Assembly (NCBI RefSeq): GCF_900188025.1
Contig: NZ_FZNO01000003.1
Coordinates: forward strand, 1-64,000
Length of the DNA stretch: 64,000 nt
Source: Blastococcus mobilis
GTDB taxonomy: Bacteria > Actinomycetota > Actinomycetes > Mycobacteriales > Geodermatophilaceae
Direction of reading: 5' to 3'
The stretch's first letter is position 1; every line of letters starts with the position of its first letter. The translations under genes were made by a program, and so were the position numbers. The notes below the pieces were generated by a model. It was not told where the DNA came from and searched no databases. It saw nothing but the letters and a program-made list of their open reading frames with translations. Positions 28,486 to 36,837 of this stretch are shown here, piece by piece.

Positions 28486-30509
28486 CCGGCTGTCAGCGGG
28501 GTCTCGGCGGTCGGGTCGGCGTTGTGCCGCGCGGTCACCCACGCGACGACCTGCTCGACGGCCTCGTCCACGGGGACACCGTTGCGCTGGGAGCCGTCGC
28601 GGTAGCGGAAGGAGACCGCCCCGGCCTCGGCGTCGGTGGCGCCGGCGAGGAGGACGAACGGGATCTTCTGCTTGCTCGCGGTCCGGATCTTCTTCTGCAT
28701 CCGGTCGTCCGAGTCGTCGATCTCGACGCGGATCCCACGGGCCCGCAGCTTCAGCGCGACGTCGGTCAGGTAGGGCACCTGCTCGTCGGTGATCGGGATG
28801 CCGACCACCTGCACCGGCGCCAGCCAGGCCGGGAACGCACCGGCGTAGTGCTCGGTGAGCACGCCGAAGAAGCGTTCGATCGAGCCGAACTTCGCCGAGT
28901 GGATCATCACCGGCTGCTCGCGGCCACCGTCGGCAGAGGTGTACTCCAGCCCGAAGCGGGCCGGCTGGTTGAAGTCGTACTGGATGGTCGACATCTGCCA
29001 GGTGCGGCCGATGGCGTCCCGCGCCTGCACGGAGATCTTCGGGCCGTAGTAGGCCGCGCCACCGGGATCGGGCACCAGCTCCAGCCCGGTCTCGCGGGCC
29101 GCCTCCTCGAGCACGGCCGTCGCGACCGCCCACTCCTCGTCGGATCCGATGAACTTGTCGGAGTCGTCGCGCGTGGACAGCTCGAGGTAGTAGTCGTCGA
29201 GGCCGAAGTCGCGCAGCAGGCCGAGCACGAACGAGAGCAGATGGCGGATCTCGCCGGGCGCCTGTTCCGGCGTGACGTAGCTGTGCGAGTCGTCCTGGGT
29301 CAGCCCGCGCACCCGGGTGAGGCCGTGGACGACGCCGGACTTCTCGTACCGGTAGACCGAGCCGAACTCGAAGAAGCGCAGCGGCAGCTCGCGGTAGGAC
29401 CGCCCGCGCGACCGGAAGATCAGGTTGTGCATCGGGCAGTTCATGGCCTTGAGGTAGTACTTCGAGTTGTCCAGTTCCATCGCCGGGAACATGGTGTCCT
29501 CGTAGTACGGCAGGTGCCCGGAGGTCTCGAACAGGCCGCCCTTGCTGATGTGCGGGGTGCCGACGTACTCGAAGCCCTCCTCCAGGTGCCGGCGGCGGAC
29601 GTAGTCCTCCATCTCCCGCTTGAGGACGCCGCCCTTGGGGTGGAAGACCGCGAGCCCGGACCCGATCTCGTCGGGGAAGCTGAACAGGTCGAGCTCGGCT
29701 CCCAGCCGCCGGTGGTCGCGCCGCTCCGCCTCGGCCAGGTGCTCCAGGTAGGCCTTGTGCGCCTCCTTGCTCTCCCACGCCGTGCCGTAGATGCGCTGCA
29801 GCTGCGGGTTCTTCTCGCTGCCCCGCCAGTAGGCGGCGGCGCTCCGGGTGAGGCTGAACGCGGGGATGGTGCTGGTGCGCGGCAGGTGCGGGCCCCGGCA
29901 CAGGTCGGTCCAGACCCGTTCACCGGTGCGCGGGTCGAGGTTGTCGTACATGGTCAGCTGGGCGCCGCCCACCTCGACCGACGCGCCCTCCGCGTCGTCG
30001 GCCGCACCTCCCTTGAGACCGATCAGCTCGAGCTTGTACGGCTCGTGCGCCAGTTCGGCCTTCGCGTCCGCGTCGCTGATCTCGCGGCGGGCGAAGTACT
30101 GCCCGGCCCGGACGATCTCCTGCATCTTCTTCTCGAGGGCGGTGAGGTCCTCCGGGGTGAAGGGCCGCTCCGGGTCGAAGTCGTAGTAGAAGCCGTTCTC
30201 GACCGGCGGTCCGATCCCCAGCCGGGTGCCCGGGAAGAGCTCCTGAACGGCCTGGGCGAGGACGTGCGCAGCCGAGTGCCGGATGACCGCCCGCCCGTCG
30301 CCGCTGGCGGCGGCGACCGGCTCCACCTCGGCGTCGGCCTCGGGGGACCAGGCGAGGTCCTTGAGGTCGCCGGTGGCGACGTCGCGGACGACGACGGCGC
30401 CATCGGGGCCCTTGAGCGGGATCCCGGCGTCCTTGAGCGCCTGCTGCGCCGTCGTCCCGGCCGGCACCCGGATCGGGGCGACGGCGGTTGGCGAGGGCGG
30501 GGTCGACAC
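28482..30509 (-). CDS. thrS: Threonyl-tRNA synthetase
   Basis: Class II synthetase of 675 residues. A TGS domain is at the N terminus ([17 protein letters not shown]), followed by the editing domain with [16 protein letters not shown] and the [14 protein letters not shown] metal site. In the catalytic core, the [29 protein letters not shown] region includes motif 2, and [21 protein letters not shown] is motif 3. An anticodon domain is at the end. GTG 30509 gives the natural start; the longer frame lacks homology. No T-box leader is visible upstream. Confidence 0.97.
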   Translation of the reverse strand: MSTPPSPTAVAPIRVPAGTTAQQALKDAGIPLKGPDGAVVVRDVATGDLKDLAWSPEADAEVEPVAAASGDGRAVIRHSAAHVLAQAVQELFPGTRLGIGPPVENGFYYDFDPERPFTPEDLTALEKKMQEIVRAGQYFARREISDADAKAELAHEPYKLELIGLKGGAADDAEGASVEVGGAQLTMYDNLDPRTGERVWTDLCRGPHLPRTSTIPAFSLTRSAAAYWRGSEKNPQLQRIYGTAWESKEAHKAYLEHLAEAERRDHRRLGAELDLFSFPDEIGSGLAVFHPKGGVLKREMEDYVRRRHLEEGFEYVGTPHISKGGLFETSGHLPYYEDTMFPAMELDNSKYYLKAMNCPMHNLIFRSRGRSYRELPLRFFEFGSVYRYEKSGVVHGLTRVRGLTQDDSHSYVTPEQAPGEIRHLLSFVLGLLRDFGLDDYYLELSTRDDSDKFIGSDEEWAVATAVLEEAARETGLELVPDPGGAAYYGPKISVQARDAIGRTWQMSTIQYDFNQPARFGLEYTSADGGREQPVMIHSAKFGSIERFFGVLTEHYAGAFPAWLAPVQVVGIPITDEQVPYLTDVALKLRARGIRVEIDDSDDRMQKKIRTASKQKIPFVLLAGATDAEAGAVSFRYRDGSQRNGVPVDEAVEQVVAWVTARHNADPTAETPLTAG

Positions 30510-30676
30510 GTGGAGCTCCTGGAGGGATCGAAGGACGGAGGCGGCGGGAGGCAACTTGAGCCTAGTGCGCGCCCTCGGTCGGCTCGGGACGACAGTCGGG
30601 CCCGCTGCGACGGCACCCCGCCGGTCGAGCACCTCGACGACGTCAGCCCGGGACCGGGTGGGCGGCACGACCCAGG

Positions 30677-31228
30677 TCAGACCAGCAGCACGGGATCCCC
30701 GGTGCGCACCGCACCCGGGGCGACGACGTCGGCATAGACGCCCAGGCAGTGCTTCGGCGTGCGGGTGACCCGCAGGAGGACCTCGCCCACACGCAGGTCA
30801 CGGCCGACCCACGCCCGTTCGTCCCCGTCCAGCGTGAGCAGGAGGTTGGCCCGCGGGTCCTCGGCCGAGCAGCCCTCCGGCAGCTCACCCGCCGCGGCTC
30901 GCTCGACGGCCTGGCGCGAGACCAGGTGCACGGGGGCCACGTCCGGGCGCGCTCCCGACGTCGGCTGCAGCCGAACCGGGCGCCCCAGGACGGCGGCGAG
31001 CCGGCCGGCGTCGGCCGTGGGGTCACCGGACGGCGCGACGTCGCGCATCGCCGGCGCCTCCTTGGGCCGGATCACGGAGCCGTCCTCACCGGTCACGGTC
31101 CACGCGCGGTCCCCCGCCAGCCCGCCCGGCGACACCTCCGCATCCGTCAGCTCCCTCCCGGCGAGCGAACGCACGGGATAGATCCAGATCCGCTCGACCC
31201 GGCCGACGGCGTGTTCCTGCGGCTGCAT
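30677..31228 (-). CDS. MOSC-domain protein
   Basis: A 183-residue protein combining an N-terminal MOSC beta-barrel ([27 protein letters not shown]) and the C-terminal MOSC core ending [15 protein letters not shown], with the conserved cysteine that handles sulfur or binds molybdenum cofactor. Likely cytosolic. ATG 31228 is preferred over upstream frames that run into the HNH gene. Substrate unknown. Confidence 0.88.
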   Translation of the reverse strand: MQPQEHAVGRVERIWIYPVRSLAGRELTDAEVSPGGLAGDRAWTVTGEDGSVIRPKEAPAMRDVAPSGDPTADAGRLAAVLGRPVRLQPTSGARPDVAPVHLVSRQAVERAAAGELPEGCSAEDPRANLLLTLDGDERAWVGRDLRVGEVLLRVTRTPKHCLGVYADVVAPGAVRTGDPVLLV

Positions 31229-31238
31229 GCTGCCGACG

Positions 31239-31637
31239 CTAGGCCAGCTGCTCATCCGCTCGCTCCGCCGCTGGCCGCCGACGCATCCGGCGCAGTTGGG
31301 CGTCCAGGTAGGGGCGCGCGCGTCGCTGTCCGCCCTCGCGTGCGATCGCGTCCACCAGATGCGCCAGTGCCCGCGCCAGCCTCGGCTCGTCCGGTTCCCA
31401 GCCGCGGCGCAGGCACTCCTCGAGCCACTCCACGGGACCACGGTGCCCGCGTTCGCAGTTGCAGCGGCGGCACGCCGCGACCTCGTTCTCCGGCCAGGAC
31501 GGCCCGCCCTTCACCCGCGGGACGACGTGCTCGGTGGTCGGCGGGACGAGGGACGTGAAGGCGCGCCCGCACCAGATGCAGGTGGCACCGTCGCGCTCGA
31601 CGGCGGCCCGGAGGCGCGCGGTGCGGTCCATGGCCAT
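31239..31637 (-). CDS. HNH endonuclease-domain protein
   Basis: A 132-residue protein with an HNH layout: CIWCG near residue 23, PTTEHVVPRVKGG with the general-base histidine, the Asn in WPENEVAACRRCNCERG, and a CRRC zinc pair. The C terminus is Arg-rich and helical. ATG 31637 is chosen since the open frame further upstream runs into the tRNA-Val gene and cannot be coding. Role, whether host housekeeping or mobile, is not known. Confidence 0.82.
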   Translation of the reverse strand: MAMDRTARLRAAVERDGATCIWCGRAFTSLVPPTTEHVVPRVKGGPSWPENEVAACRRCNCERGHRGPVEWLEECLRRGWEPDEPRLARALAHLVDAIAREGGQRRARPYLDAQLRRMRRRPAAERADEQLA

Positions 31638-31780
31638 CAGGGACCATCGTCCTCCGGCCGCCGGTGTGGCGCACGGGTCCGATGACCGGCCTGCTGCGCT
31701 CGGGGCACAGTCCGCAGGGGCCGCACACGACGAAGGGCCAGGCCGACCCATGTCTGGGTCGACCTGGCCCTCCGTGCCAG

Positions 31781-31852
31781 TGGGCGATACTGGGTTCGAA
31801 CCAGTGACCTCTTCGGTGTGAACGAAGCGCTCTACCACTGAGCCAATCGCCC
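31781..31852 (-). tRNA. tRNA-Val (CAC)
   Basis: A 72-base cloverleaf: acceptor GGGCGAT/ATCGCCC, D arm GGCTCAGTGGTAGAGC, anticodon loop TTCACAC in a CTTCG/CGAAG stem giving anticodon CAC, T arm CTGGTTCGAACCCAG, discriminator A. No encoded CCA. Confidence 0.96.
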
Positions 31853-31908
31853 GGTGCAGCCGTCGACGGAGACCGTCGGTGCCCTGCGCTGACGATTGTG
31901 CCAGAAGG

Positions 31909-32373
31909 TCACCGCCAGAGCGGCACCCACCCCGGTACCCAGTCCGGCACCCCCATCACGTGCAGGGTGACCACGAGGACGCCGTAGACGAACGCGGCCG
32001 TGGCCGCCCCGATCAGCAGCCGCACCCACATCCGCTGGGCGGTGACCCAGTCGGTCCAGCGCTTCACCTGCTTCTTGGTGTACTCCAGCAGCCGCTCGGC
32101 CCAGGTGAACTCGGTGGCCAGGACGAAGAGGCCGGCGATCACCGTGAGCCATCCGGGACCGGGCAACGGGATCGTGGTGAGCCCGACGGCCACGATCAGC
32201 CCGCCGACGATGCCCACAGCCACCCGGTAGCCGTGGTCGAGGGGACGGCGGGCCGCCAGGCGCCGTCGCCAGCGCGCCCGGGCCACCCGCTCGCGGAGGC
32301 TGTGCACCTCGTCGGCGTCGTAACGGGCCCGTCGCTCCGACCAGGTCTCCCGCCGCGCTCGTTCCGCCGGCAC
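31909..32373 (-). CDS. TIGR02611/PGPGW-family membrane protein
   Basis: About 154 residues with an Arg-rich cytosolic N terminus and three hydrophobic segments. The family signature is the central TIPLPGPGWLTVIAGLFVLAT, followed by EFTWAERLLEYTKKQVKRW. Function unknown. The start is uncertain; GTG 32373 is used, but the frame is open a little further upstream. It follows the anti-sigma gene on the same strand. Confidence 0.8.
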   Translation of the reverse strand: MPAERARRETWSERRARYDADEVHSLRERVARARWRRRLAARRPLDHGYRVAVGIVGGLIVAVGLTTIPLPGPGWLTVIAGLFVLATEFTWAERLLEYTKKQVKRWTDWVTAQRMWVRLLIGAATAAFVYGVLVVTLHVMGVPDWVPGWVPLWR

Positions 32374-32399
32374 GGGGCGCGACGCGGTCTCCTGTTCGC

Positions 32400-33185
32400 T
32401 CAGCTGGTCACCTGCCCGATCGCGACGACCTCCGTCGGTTCCGAAGGAGGCTCCTGACCGGGCTCGATGCTGATTCCGTACTGCGCGAAGTCATCGAGAC
32501 CGGTCAGCCCGGAGCCTACGGCCAGCAGGCTCATCTGTGACCGATCCACGTCGAAGGTGCCCAAGGCTTCCGGTTCGTCTCCACCGAGTCCCCACACCAC
32601 GTACGTCGTGCTCCCGGCGTCGTTGACCTCGAGCCCGTGGGTGATCACCTGCACCACGTCGTCCCGGGCCACCACCGTGGCGACCGGCCGGCCGTCGCGG
32701 GCCAGCGGTGCGATCGTCGCCCGGCCCGGCGTCAGCAGCAGGTCCATCACCTCGCGCTGCTCGGCGACCGTCGCCTGCAGCTCCCGGCGGTCCTCAGTGA
32801 GGACGACGGTCCAGATCCCGAGCCCGGCGACCGCCGCGACCACGGCGGCGACCAGCGCGGCCGCGAGCGCCCGGCGGGGCCGTCGCCCACGTCGCGGCAG
32901 CGGCATGGGAGGAGTCGCCGCCGGCACCGGTGGAGCGACGGGACGGTGCACCTGCTCGGTGCCGGCGACAGCGTCGCGCACGCGCGAACCCAAGGCGTCG
33001 GACGGCGCGACCTGCGGCAGATCCGCCGCCATCGCCCCCATCACCTCGGTGGTCTCCGCGACCGTCTGCGCACACCGCACGCAGCCGCCCAGGTGACGGG
33101 CGAAGACCGCCTCGTCCTCCGGTTCGAGCGCGTGCAACGCCCAGCCGACGGCGAGCTCGTCGAAGGCTGCGTGGTCCTCGGTCAT
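32400..33185 (-). CDS. Anti-sigma factor, RskA-like with zinc finger
   Basis: A 261-residue membrane regulator. The cytosolic N-terminal anti-sigma domain has a ZAS-type motif, FARHLGGCVRCAQTVAE (HxxxCxxC). One TM helix (AAALVAAVVAAVAGLGIWTVVL) separates it from an extracytoplasmic RskA-type domain (GRATIAPLARDGRPVATVV, TTYVVWGLGGDEPEALGTF). It should hold the adjacent sigma factor inactive until signalled. ATG overlaps the sigma gene stop (ATGA), so the pair is cotranslated. Confidence 0.92.
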   Translation of the reverse strand: MTEDHAAFDELAVGWALHALEPEDEAVFARHLGGCVRCAQTVAETTEVMGAMAADLPQVAPSDALGSRVRDAVAGTEQVHRPVAPPVPAATPPMPLPRRGRRPRRALAAALVAAVVAAVAGLGIWTVVLTEDRRELQATVAEQREVMDLLLTPGRATIAPLARDGRPVATVVARDDVVQVITHGLEVNDAGSTTYVVWGLGGDEPEALGTFDVDRSQMSLLAVGSGLTGLDDFAQYGISIEPGQEPPSEPTEVVAIGQVTS

Positions 33186-33853
33186 GCTCGCGAATCCTCG
33201 GCCGTGACGGCGTCCCCGAGCGCGCCACCGCCCTGGGAGCCGCCGAGCTCCTGCTTCAGCCGCCGCATGCCCGCGAGCATGCGGGTCTTGACCGTGCCGA
33301 GGGGTGTCCCGGTGAGCGCAGCCACCTCCCGCTGGGTGTAGCCCCCGTAGTAGGCGAGGGTCAGTGCCTCCCGCTGGGCGTCCGAGAGCACGCCCAGCGC
33401 GGTCCGCACCTGGTCGGCGACCACCCGCGACCAGGCCTCCTCCTCGACGTGGCGCGTCGCCATCGGCGCGTCGAGCGCCATCTCGTCCTCCGCCTGCGCT
33501 TGCCGACGGCGCCGGGACTCCTCCCGGCGGACGGCGTCCACCGCCTTGTGGTGCACGACGGCCAGCAGCCATGAGGCCACACTGCCGCGGCCCGGGTCGA
33601 AAGCGGCCGGGTGGCGCCACACGCTCAGGAACACCTCCTGGATGACGTCCTCGGCCAGGGCGTCGTCGGCCAGGATGCGACGGGCCAGTGCGAAGGCCGG
33701 CCGGTGGAACCGCGCGTAGAGGTCGTCGACCGCGCTGCGGTCCCCCGCCCGGATGCGGTGCATCACCTCGGCGTCCGCGGAGCCGTCGTCCCCGGAGCCG
33801 TCGTCGGGACGCCGCACCGGGGAGGTCACGGCTCTGATGATCACACGGATCAT
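33182..33853 (-). CDS. ECF RNA polymerase sigma factor (SigK/SigL-like)
   Basis: A 223-residue ECF sigma factor. Region 2 is LYARFHRPAFALARRILADDALAEDVIQEVFLSVWR and region 4 is LGVLSDAQREALTLAYYGGYTQREVAALTGTPLGTVKTRM. ATG 33853 (MIRVIIRAVTS) is chosen; the frame is open to 34063 but that stretch lacks sigma features and would overlap ssgA. It pairs with the downstream RskA-like gene. Two 11-bp direct repeats lie immediately upstream and may be control sites. Confidence 0.93.
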   Translation of the reverse strand: MIRVIIRAVTSPVRRPDDGSGDDGSADAEVMHRIRAGDRSAVDDLYARFHRPAFALARRILADDALAEDVIQEVFLSVWRHPAAFDPGRGSVASWLLAVVHHKAVDAVRREESRRRRQAQAEDEMALDAPMATRHVEEEAWSRVVADQVRTALGVLSDAQREALTLAYYGGYTQREVAALTGTPLGTVKTRMLAGMRRLKQELGGSQGGGALGDAVTAEDSRA

Positions 33854-33855
33854 TC

Positions 33856-33885
33856 GTTCACTCCCGTCCCACCGGTTCACTCCCG
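33856..33885. promoter_or_regulatory. Direct repeat upstream of sigma factor start
   Basis: GTTCACTCCCG occurs at 33856-33866 and again at 33875-33885 (period 19). Read on the minus strand it is CGGGAGTGAAC; the copy nearest the ATG would also supply a GGGAGTG ribosome site. A role as a binding site is a guess. Confidence 0.4.
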
Positions 33886-34022
33886 CCACGCGCGACGGTT
33901 CGCCCAGACCCCTTGCGGGCATGTCAGGGGGCGACAAGACCCCGCCCCATGGGACGGGTGTGACGGATGTGAAGGAAGTGCAATGCCACGTCACTTCGAG
34001 AACCGACGGTCGTTGATCTGAC

Positions 34023-34490
34023 ATGCGCAGCGGTTGGACTCCCGGGCACTCCTCCCCCATCACGCTTCAGCTGGTCGGTCCGCAGGCGTGGACCGAGGTA
34101 CCGGCGTTGCTCTGCTACGACGCGGCCGACCCGTTCGCCGTCCGGATCGCTTTCGGTGACGTCGGCGACGAGAACGGCGTGGTCGAGCCCGACGAGGGTG
34201 GCATCGCCTGGCTGCTCAGCCGTGAGCTGCTGCAGGCAGGACTGGAGGCCCCGGCCGGCGAGGGTGACGTCCGGCTGTGGCCGGCGCACGCGGCGACCGA
34301 CGTGCTGTTCCTCCACCTGCGCGCGCCCTCCGGCGAGGCGCTGTTCGAGCTGTCGCGGGCGACCGTGGCGGCCTTCCTCCGGCAGAGCGAGGCCCTGGTG
34401 CCCTCGGGCTCGGAGAGTCAGCTGCTCGACCTCGACGACGAGCTGCACGTCCTCCTGTCCAACGGTGGGGCGGACCCGACGGGGCGCTGA
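34023..34490 (+). CDS. SsgA-family sporulation/cell-division regulator
   Basis: A 155-residue SsgA-like protein. Family marks are ITLQLVGPQAWTEVPALLCYDAADPFAVRIAF, WLLSRELLQAGLEAPAGEGDVRLWP, and SGEALFELSRATVAAFLRQSEALVPSG. SsgB-type members recruit FtsZ to division sites in morphologically complex actinobacteria. It is divergent from the sigma/anti-sigma pair, separated by about 170 bases, and could be a target of it. Which SsgA-like subtype it is cannot be told. Confidence 0.9.
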   Translation: MRSGWTPGHSSPITLQLVGPQAWTEVPALLCYDAADPFAVRIAFGDVGDENGVVEPDEGGIAWLLSRELLQAGLEAPAGEGDVRLWPAHAATDVLFLHLRAPSGEALFELSRATVAAFLRQSEALVPSGSESQLLDLDDELHVLLSNGGADPTGR

Positions 34491-34585
34491 CCTGCGCGTT
34501 CGGTCCCGCACCTCCACACGGCGGGGAGTGCGGGGACCCCCTGGTTGGAGGGCTCAGGGGCGTCGGTTAGAGTTCTCCACGCAAC

Positions 34586-34657
34586 GCGGACGTGGCTCAG
34601 TGGTAGAGCATCACCTTGCCAAGGTGAGGGTCGCGGGTTCGAATCCCGTCGTCCGCT
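34586..34657 (+). tRNA. tRNA-Gly (GCC)
   Basis: Acceptor GCGGACG/CGTCCGC, anticodon arm TCACC-TTGCCAA-GGTGA giving GCC, T arm CGGGTTCGAATCCCG, discriminator T, no encoded CCA. First of a three-tRNA cluster. Confidence 0.96.
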
Positions 34658-34698
34658 CGGAACCTCGGGCGCTGGTCGAGAGACTGGCGCCCGCGTGC

Positions 34699-34769
34699 GG
34701 TGGAGTGGCCGAGAGGCGAGGCAACGGCCTGCAAAGCCGTCTACACGGGTTCAAATCCCGTCTCCACCT
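34699..34769 (+). tRNA. tRNA-Cys (GCA)
   Basis: Acceptor GGTGGAG/CTCCACC, anticodon arm ACGGC-CTGCAAA-GCCGT giving GCA, T arm CGGGTTCAAATCCCG, discriminator T. Confidence 0.96.
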
Positions 34770-34822
34770 CGTCTCCTCGCGGAGCCCGAGCGCGGAGGAG
34801 GGTCCGGTCGCACGACCGGGAA

Positions 34823-34894
34823 GGGCGATTGGCGCAGCGGTAGCGCGCTTCCCTGACACGGAAGAGGTCACTGGTTCGATCCCAGTATCGCCCA
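34823..34894 (+). tRNA. tRNA-Val (GAC), prophage attachment site
   Basis: Acceptor GGGCGAT/ATCGCCC, anticodon arm CTTCC-CTGACAC-GGAAG giving GAC, T arm CTGGTTCGATCCCAG, discriminator A. The integrase gene ends 17 bases beyond the 3' end, the classic arrangement for integration into a tRNA 3' end. Confidence 0.96.
34865..34894 (+). other. Probable attL core within tRNA-Val 3' end
   Basis: The 3' end of tRNA-Val(GAC) is the likely left attachment core because the integrase gene lies immediately beyond it. The extent cannot be fixed here since attR is outside the window; a repeat of this 3' sequence at the far prophage end is predicted. Confidence 0.6.
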
Positions 34895-34910
34895 CGCAAG
34901 AAAGTGCAGG

Positions 34911-36056
34911 TCAGAGCCCCCGTCCCGCCGGACGGGGGCTCTCCTCGTTTTCGCCGTGCGCCACCCGTGCGCCAGCAGCCCAGACCGCGCGCACGTCGTC
35001 ATCCCGGTTCGGGTCGAGGTGGGCGTAGGTCGACACCATCCGCGTCGACGAGTGCCCCAGCAGCCGCGCCACCCGGTAGTCCGGCAGGCCCGCCTGGATC
35101 CACCACGACGCCGCGGTGTGCCGCATCGTGTACGGGTCCTCGTAGTCCACGCCGGCCAGCTCGAGCGCCGGCCGCCACACCCGGTTGCGGAAGTTCGCCT
35201 CGTTCACCCGCAGCCCGGTCGGCGACAGAAACACCGGCCCGGACGGCCGGTCGGCGACCAGCGACCACAGCAGCCGCCCAACCTCGTCCGGGAAGGGCAC
35301 CCACCGGTTCGAGGAGTCCGTCTTCGGATACCGCTTCATCCCGTGCCGGGTCAGCACCTGCCGCACGTGCACCTGCTGCCGGCCGAAGTCCAGGTGGCGC
35401 ACGTCCAGGCCGGCGAGCTCCCCTGGGCAGCGCAGCCCGGAGAAGCAGCCGAGCGCCACGTACGCCTGCCACGAGTGGGCCAGCGGGTCGGGCACCTCGG
35501 TCTTGCCCCGCCGCAGCGTCCGGCCGCCGAGAGCCAGCTGGATGCGGTCATACTCGTCGCGAGTGAACCAGCGCGCCTCCGGCTTGACCACCTTGGGCAG
35601 GTCGATCTCCTGGCACGGCGACGCCGTCAGCAGCCCCTCGAGGACGGCGTCATGCAGCATCGCCGACAGCAGCCGGTAGGCGCCGCCGACGGTGTCCGCC
35701 CCGGCGCCGGCCTTGGTCATGTCGTTGACCCAGGTCTGGACGTCCAGGCGGCCGATCGAGGCCAGCGGCCACGTCTTCCACCGCGGCAGCACGTGGGTGC
35801 GCATGTGGGAGGCGTTCTTCGCCGCGGTGTTGGCCTCGACGTTGCGGGCCTCCGTCCAGCGGGCCTCCCACTCCCCCACGGTGGTCTTGCGCCCCGTCTC
35901 GGTCTCGGTGACCCCGCGACGGAACTGCGCCTCCAGGTCGTCGGCCCACGCCTTGACGACGCGTTTCAGCAGGTCGGTGCGGGTGACCTTGTGCCCGGCC
36001 GGGTGCCGGACGGTGGCCTGGTACTTGCCCGAGGGCAGCCTGCGGATATACGCCAC
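34911..36056 (-). CDS. int: Phage tyrosine integrase
   Basis: Tyrosine recombinase of 381 residues. The N-terminal arm-binding and SAM-like domains (TTVGEWEARWTEARNVE, MRTHVLPRWKTWPLASI) are followed by the catalytic domain: first Arg in CFSGLRCPGELAGL, Lys in RYPKTDSSNRWVPF, HxxR in YTMRHTAASWW, His in LLGHSSTRM and nucleophile Tyr in VSTYAHLDPN. It lies next to its tRNA target. Its last ten codons also form the terminator hairpin for the opposing tRNA transcript. Confidence 0.96.
   Translation of the reverse strand: MAYIRRLPSGKYQATVRHPAGHKVTRTDLLKRVVKAWADDLEAQFRRGVTETETGRKTTVGEWEARWTEARNVEANTAAKNASHMRTHVLPRWKTWPLASIGRLDVQTWVNDMTKAGAGADTVGGAYRLLSAMLHDAVLEGLLTASPCQEIDLPKVVKPEARWFTRDEYDRIQLALGGRTLRRGKTEVPDPLAHSWQAYVALGCFSGLRCPGELAGLDVRHLDFGRQQVHVRQVLTRHGMKRYPKTDSSNRWVPFPDEVGRLLWSLVADRPSGPVFLSPTGLRVNEANFRNRVWRPALELAGVDYEDPYTMRHTAASWWIQAGLPDYRVARLLGHSSTRMVSTYAHLDPNRDDDVRAVWAAGARVAHGENEESPRPAGRGL
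34913..34951 (+). terminator. tRNA-operon terminator overlapping int 3' end
   Basis: A perfect 13-bp stem, AGAGCCCCCGTCC (34913-34925) and GGACGGGGGCTCT (34930-34942), with a 4-base loop and then CCTCGTTTT. On the plus strand this is a good intrinsic terminator 18 bases after tRNA-Val; on the minus strand no T run follows. Confidence 0.85.
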
Positions 36057-36136
36057 GAGAGACCTCCGCGCGTGCGTTGTCGATGCCGTCGGCGGAGGTT
36101 AGCGGGTGTCGAGAGCGACAGCCGACTCCGGGCGTC

Positions 36137-36319
36137 CTACGCCACTGGGAGAAGCAGGCCGCCCAGCTCGCGGCCCGCTTCGGCTTGCAGGTCGGCGAGG
36201 GCCTGGGCGCGCTCCGCCGGCGACAGAGAGCGCAGCACGGTGACCAGGTTGAGGTGCTGATGCCAGTCCGCCCGCCGGCCGTGCGGCAGGTAGTCCACTT
36301 CGACAAGCTTCACGGCCAT
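36137..36319 (-). CDS. Small phage protein upstream of integrase
   Basis: A 60-residue protein, MAVKLVEVDYLPHGRRADWH and on, rich in charged residues, with a predicted helical C-terminal half (SPAERAQALADLQAEAGREL). ATG 36319 has GGGGAA at a good distance. It lies between repressor and integrase on the same strand, 80 bases before int, so it could be an integration or induction accessory factor. No family recognised; the opposite-strand frame here is less convincing. Confidence 0.55.
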   Translation of the reverse strand: MAVKLVEVDYLPHGRRADWHQHLNLVTVLRSLSPAERAQALADLQAEAGRELGGLLLPVA

Positions 36320-36339
36320 CGGTTCCCCAGTCCCCCAGC

Positions 36340-36359
36340 GTCACCCCCATCAGGGTGAC
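36340..36359. promoter_or_regulatory. Inverted repeat upstream of small phage gene
   Basis: GTCACCC (36340-36346) and GGGTGAC (36353-36359) form a perfect 7-bp inverted repeat with a 6-base centre, about 20 bases before the 36319 start. A half-site-like TAGACAC follows at 36375-36381, similar to those in the main operator region. Confidence 0.5.
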
Positions 36360-36419
36360 TCTCAGCTGGGAACGTAGACACACTGGGTGACAGATTTCCA
36401 GCGGGAAGCTGACCCGGAA

Positions 36420-36435
36420 TCGAACTCGCGTTCGA
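36420..36435. promoter_or_regulatory. LexA-like SOS box between repressor and int genes
   Basis: TCGAACTCGCGTTCGA has perfect 6-base inverted halves and fits the actinobacterial SOS box TCGAAC-N4-GTTCGA better than the ruvC site does. It lies seven bases after the repressor stop codon and about 100 bases upstream of the small minus-strand gene and integrase. Function is inferred from the match only. Confidence 0.65.
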
Positions 36436-36441
36436 ACAGGC

Positions 36442-36837
36442 TCAGCTCCGGTCGCGGCGGCCGCGTTCGTATCCGCGCTGCTCAGCTACCAGGTACAGGG
36501 CGATTGCCTCCTCGAACACCCGTCGATGTTCGGGGGGGACCCGGTCGAAGGTGGGCGGCAACTGCCAGCGGGTTTGTGGCCGTGGCGCCCCAGCAGCCTC
36601 ATACACCTCACCCACGGGCACATCGAGGGCGGTGGCCAGCCCCTCGGCGACGCGGTCGCTGATCCGGCCGGAGTGCTCGCCGCGGGCGATCGCGTACAGC
36701 GTGTGGAAGGACAGCAGTCCGCGCGAGCGGTCGGCGGCGCGCCTGGCCGACATGGGCCGGCCAGGCTCGCCCAGCTCGGCCAGGCGTCGGAGCACCAGTT
36801 GCTGCAGCTGGTCCACGAGCTCCCCGTCGTCGGTCAC
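36442..36837 (-). CDS. XRE-type phage repressor
   Basis: A 131-residue DNA-binding protein. The HTH domain spans about residues 20-70 (MSARRAADRSRGLLSFHTLY, ARGEHSGRISDRVAEGLATALDVPVGEVYEAAG), followed by a short C-terminal helical domain (PPEHRRVFEEAIALYLVAEQRGYERGRR). GTG 36837 is preceded by AGGAGA. Divergent from the early operon and bordered by the GTGTC/GACAC operator array, it is the probable lysogeny repressor. It has no peptidase domain, so RecA-type self-cleavage is not expected. Confidence 0.85.
   Translation of the reverse strand: MTDDGELVDQLQQLVLRRLAELGEPGRPMSARRAADRSRGLLSFHTLYAIARGEHSGRISDRVAEGLATALDVPVGEVYEAAGAPRPQTRWQLPPTFDRVPPEHRRVFEEAIALYLVAEQRGYERGRRDRS

Noticed and set aside
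30510-30676. T-box or other leader RNA before thrS
   Set aside because: No T-box sequence (AGGGTGG-like) or antiterminator fold is visible in the leader.
31638-31838. Longer N terminus of the HNH gene
   Set aside because: The extra region includes tRNA-Val(CAC) sequence; the start at 31637 keeps the domain intact.
33854-34063. N-terminal extension of the sigma factor
   Set aside because: The additional 70 residues lack sigma features and would overlap the ssgA start region on the other strand.
34823-34894. Prophage right attachment site within the window
   Set aside because: Only the left junction is seen; the sequence at the right edge is still tape measure, so attR must lie beyond it.
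36077-36358. Plus-strand frame of 93 codons near int
   Set aside because: The opposing 60-residue frame has a better ribosome site and composition; the plus frame spans an inverted repeat and has Pro/Arg-rich shadow character.
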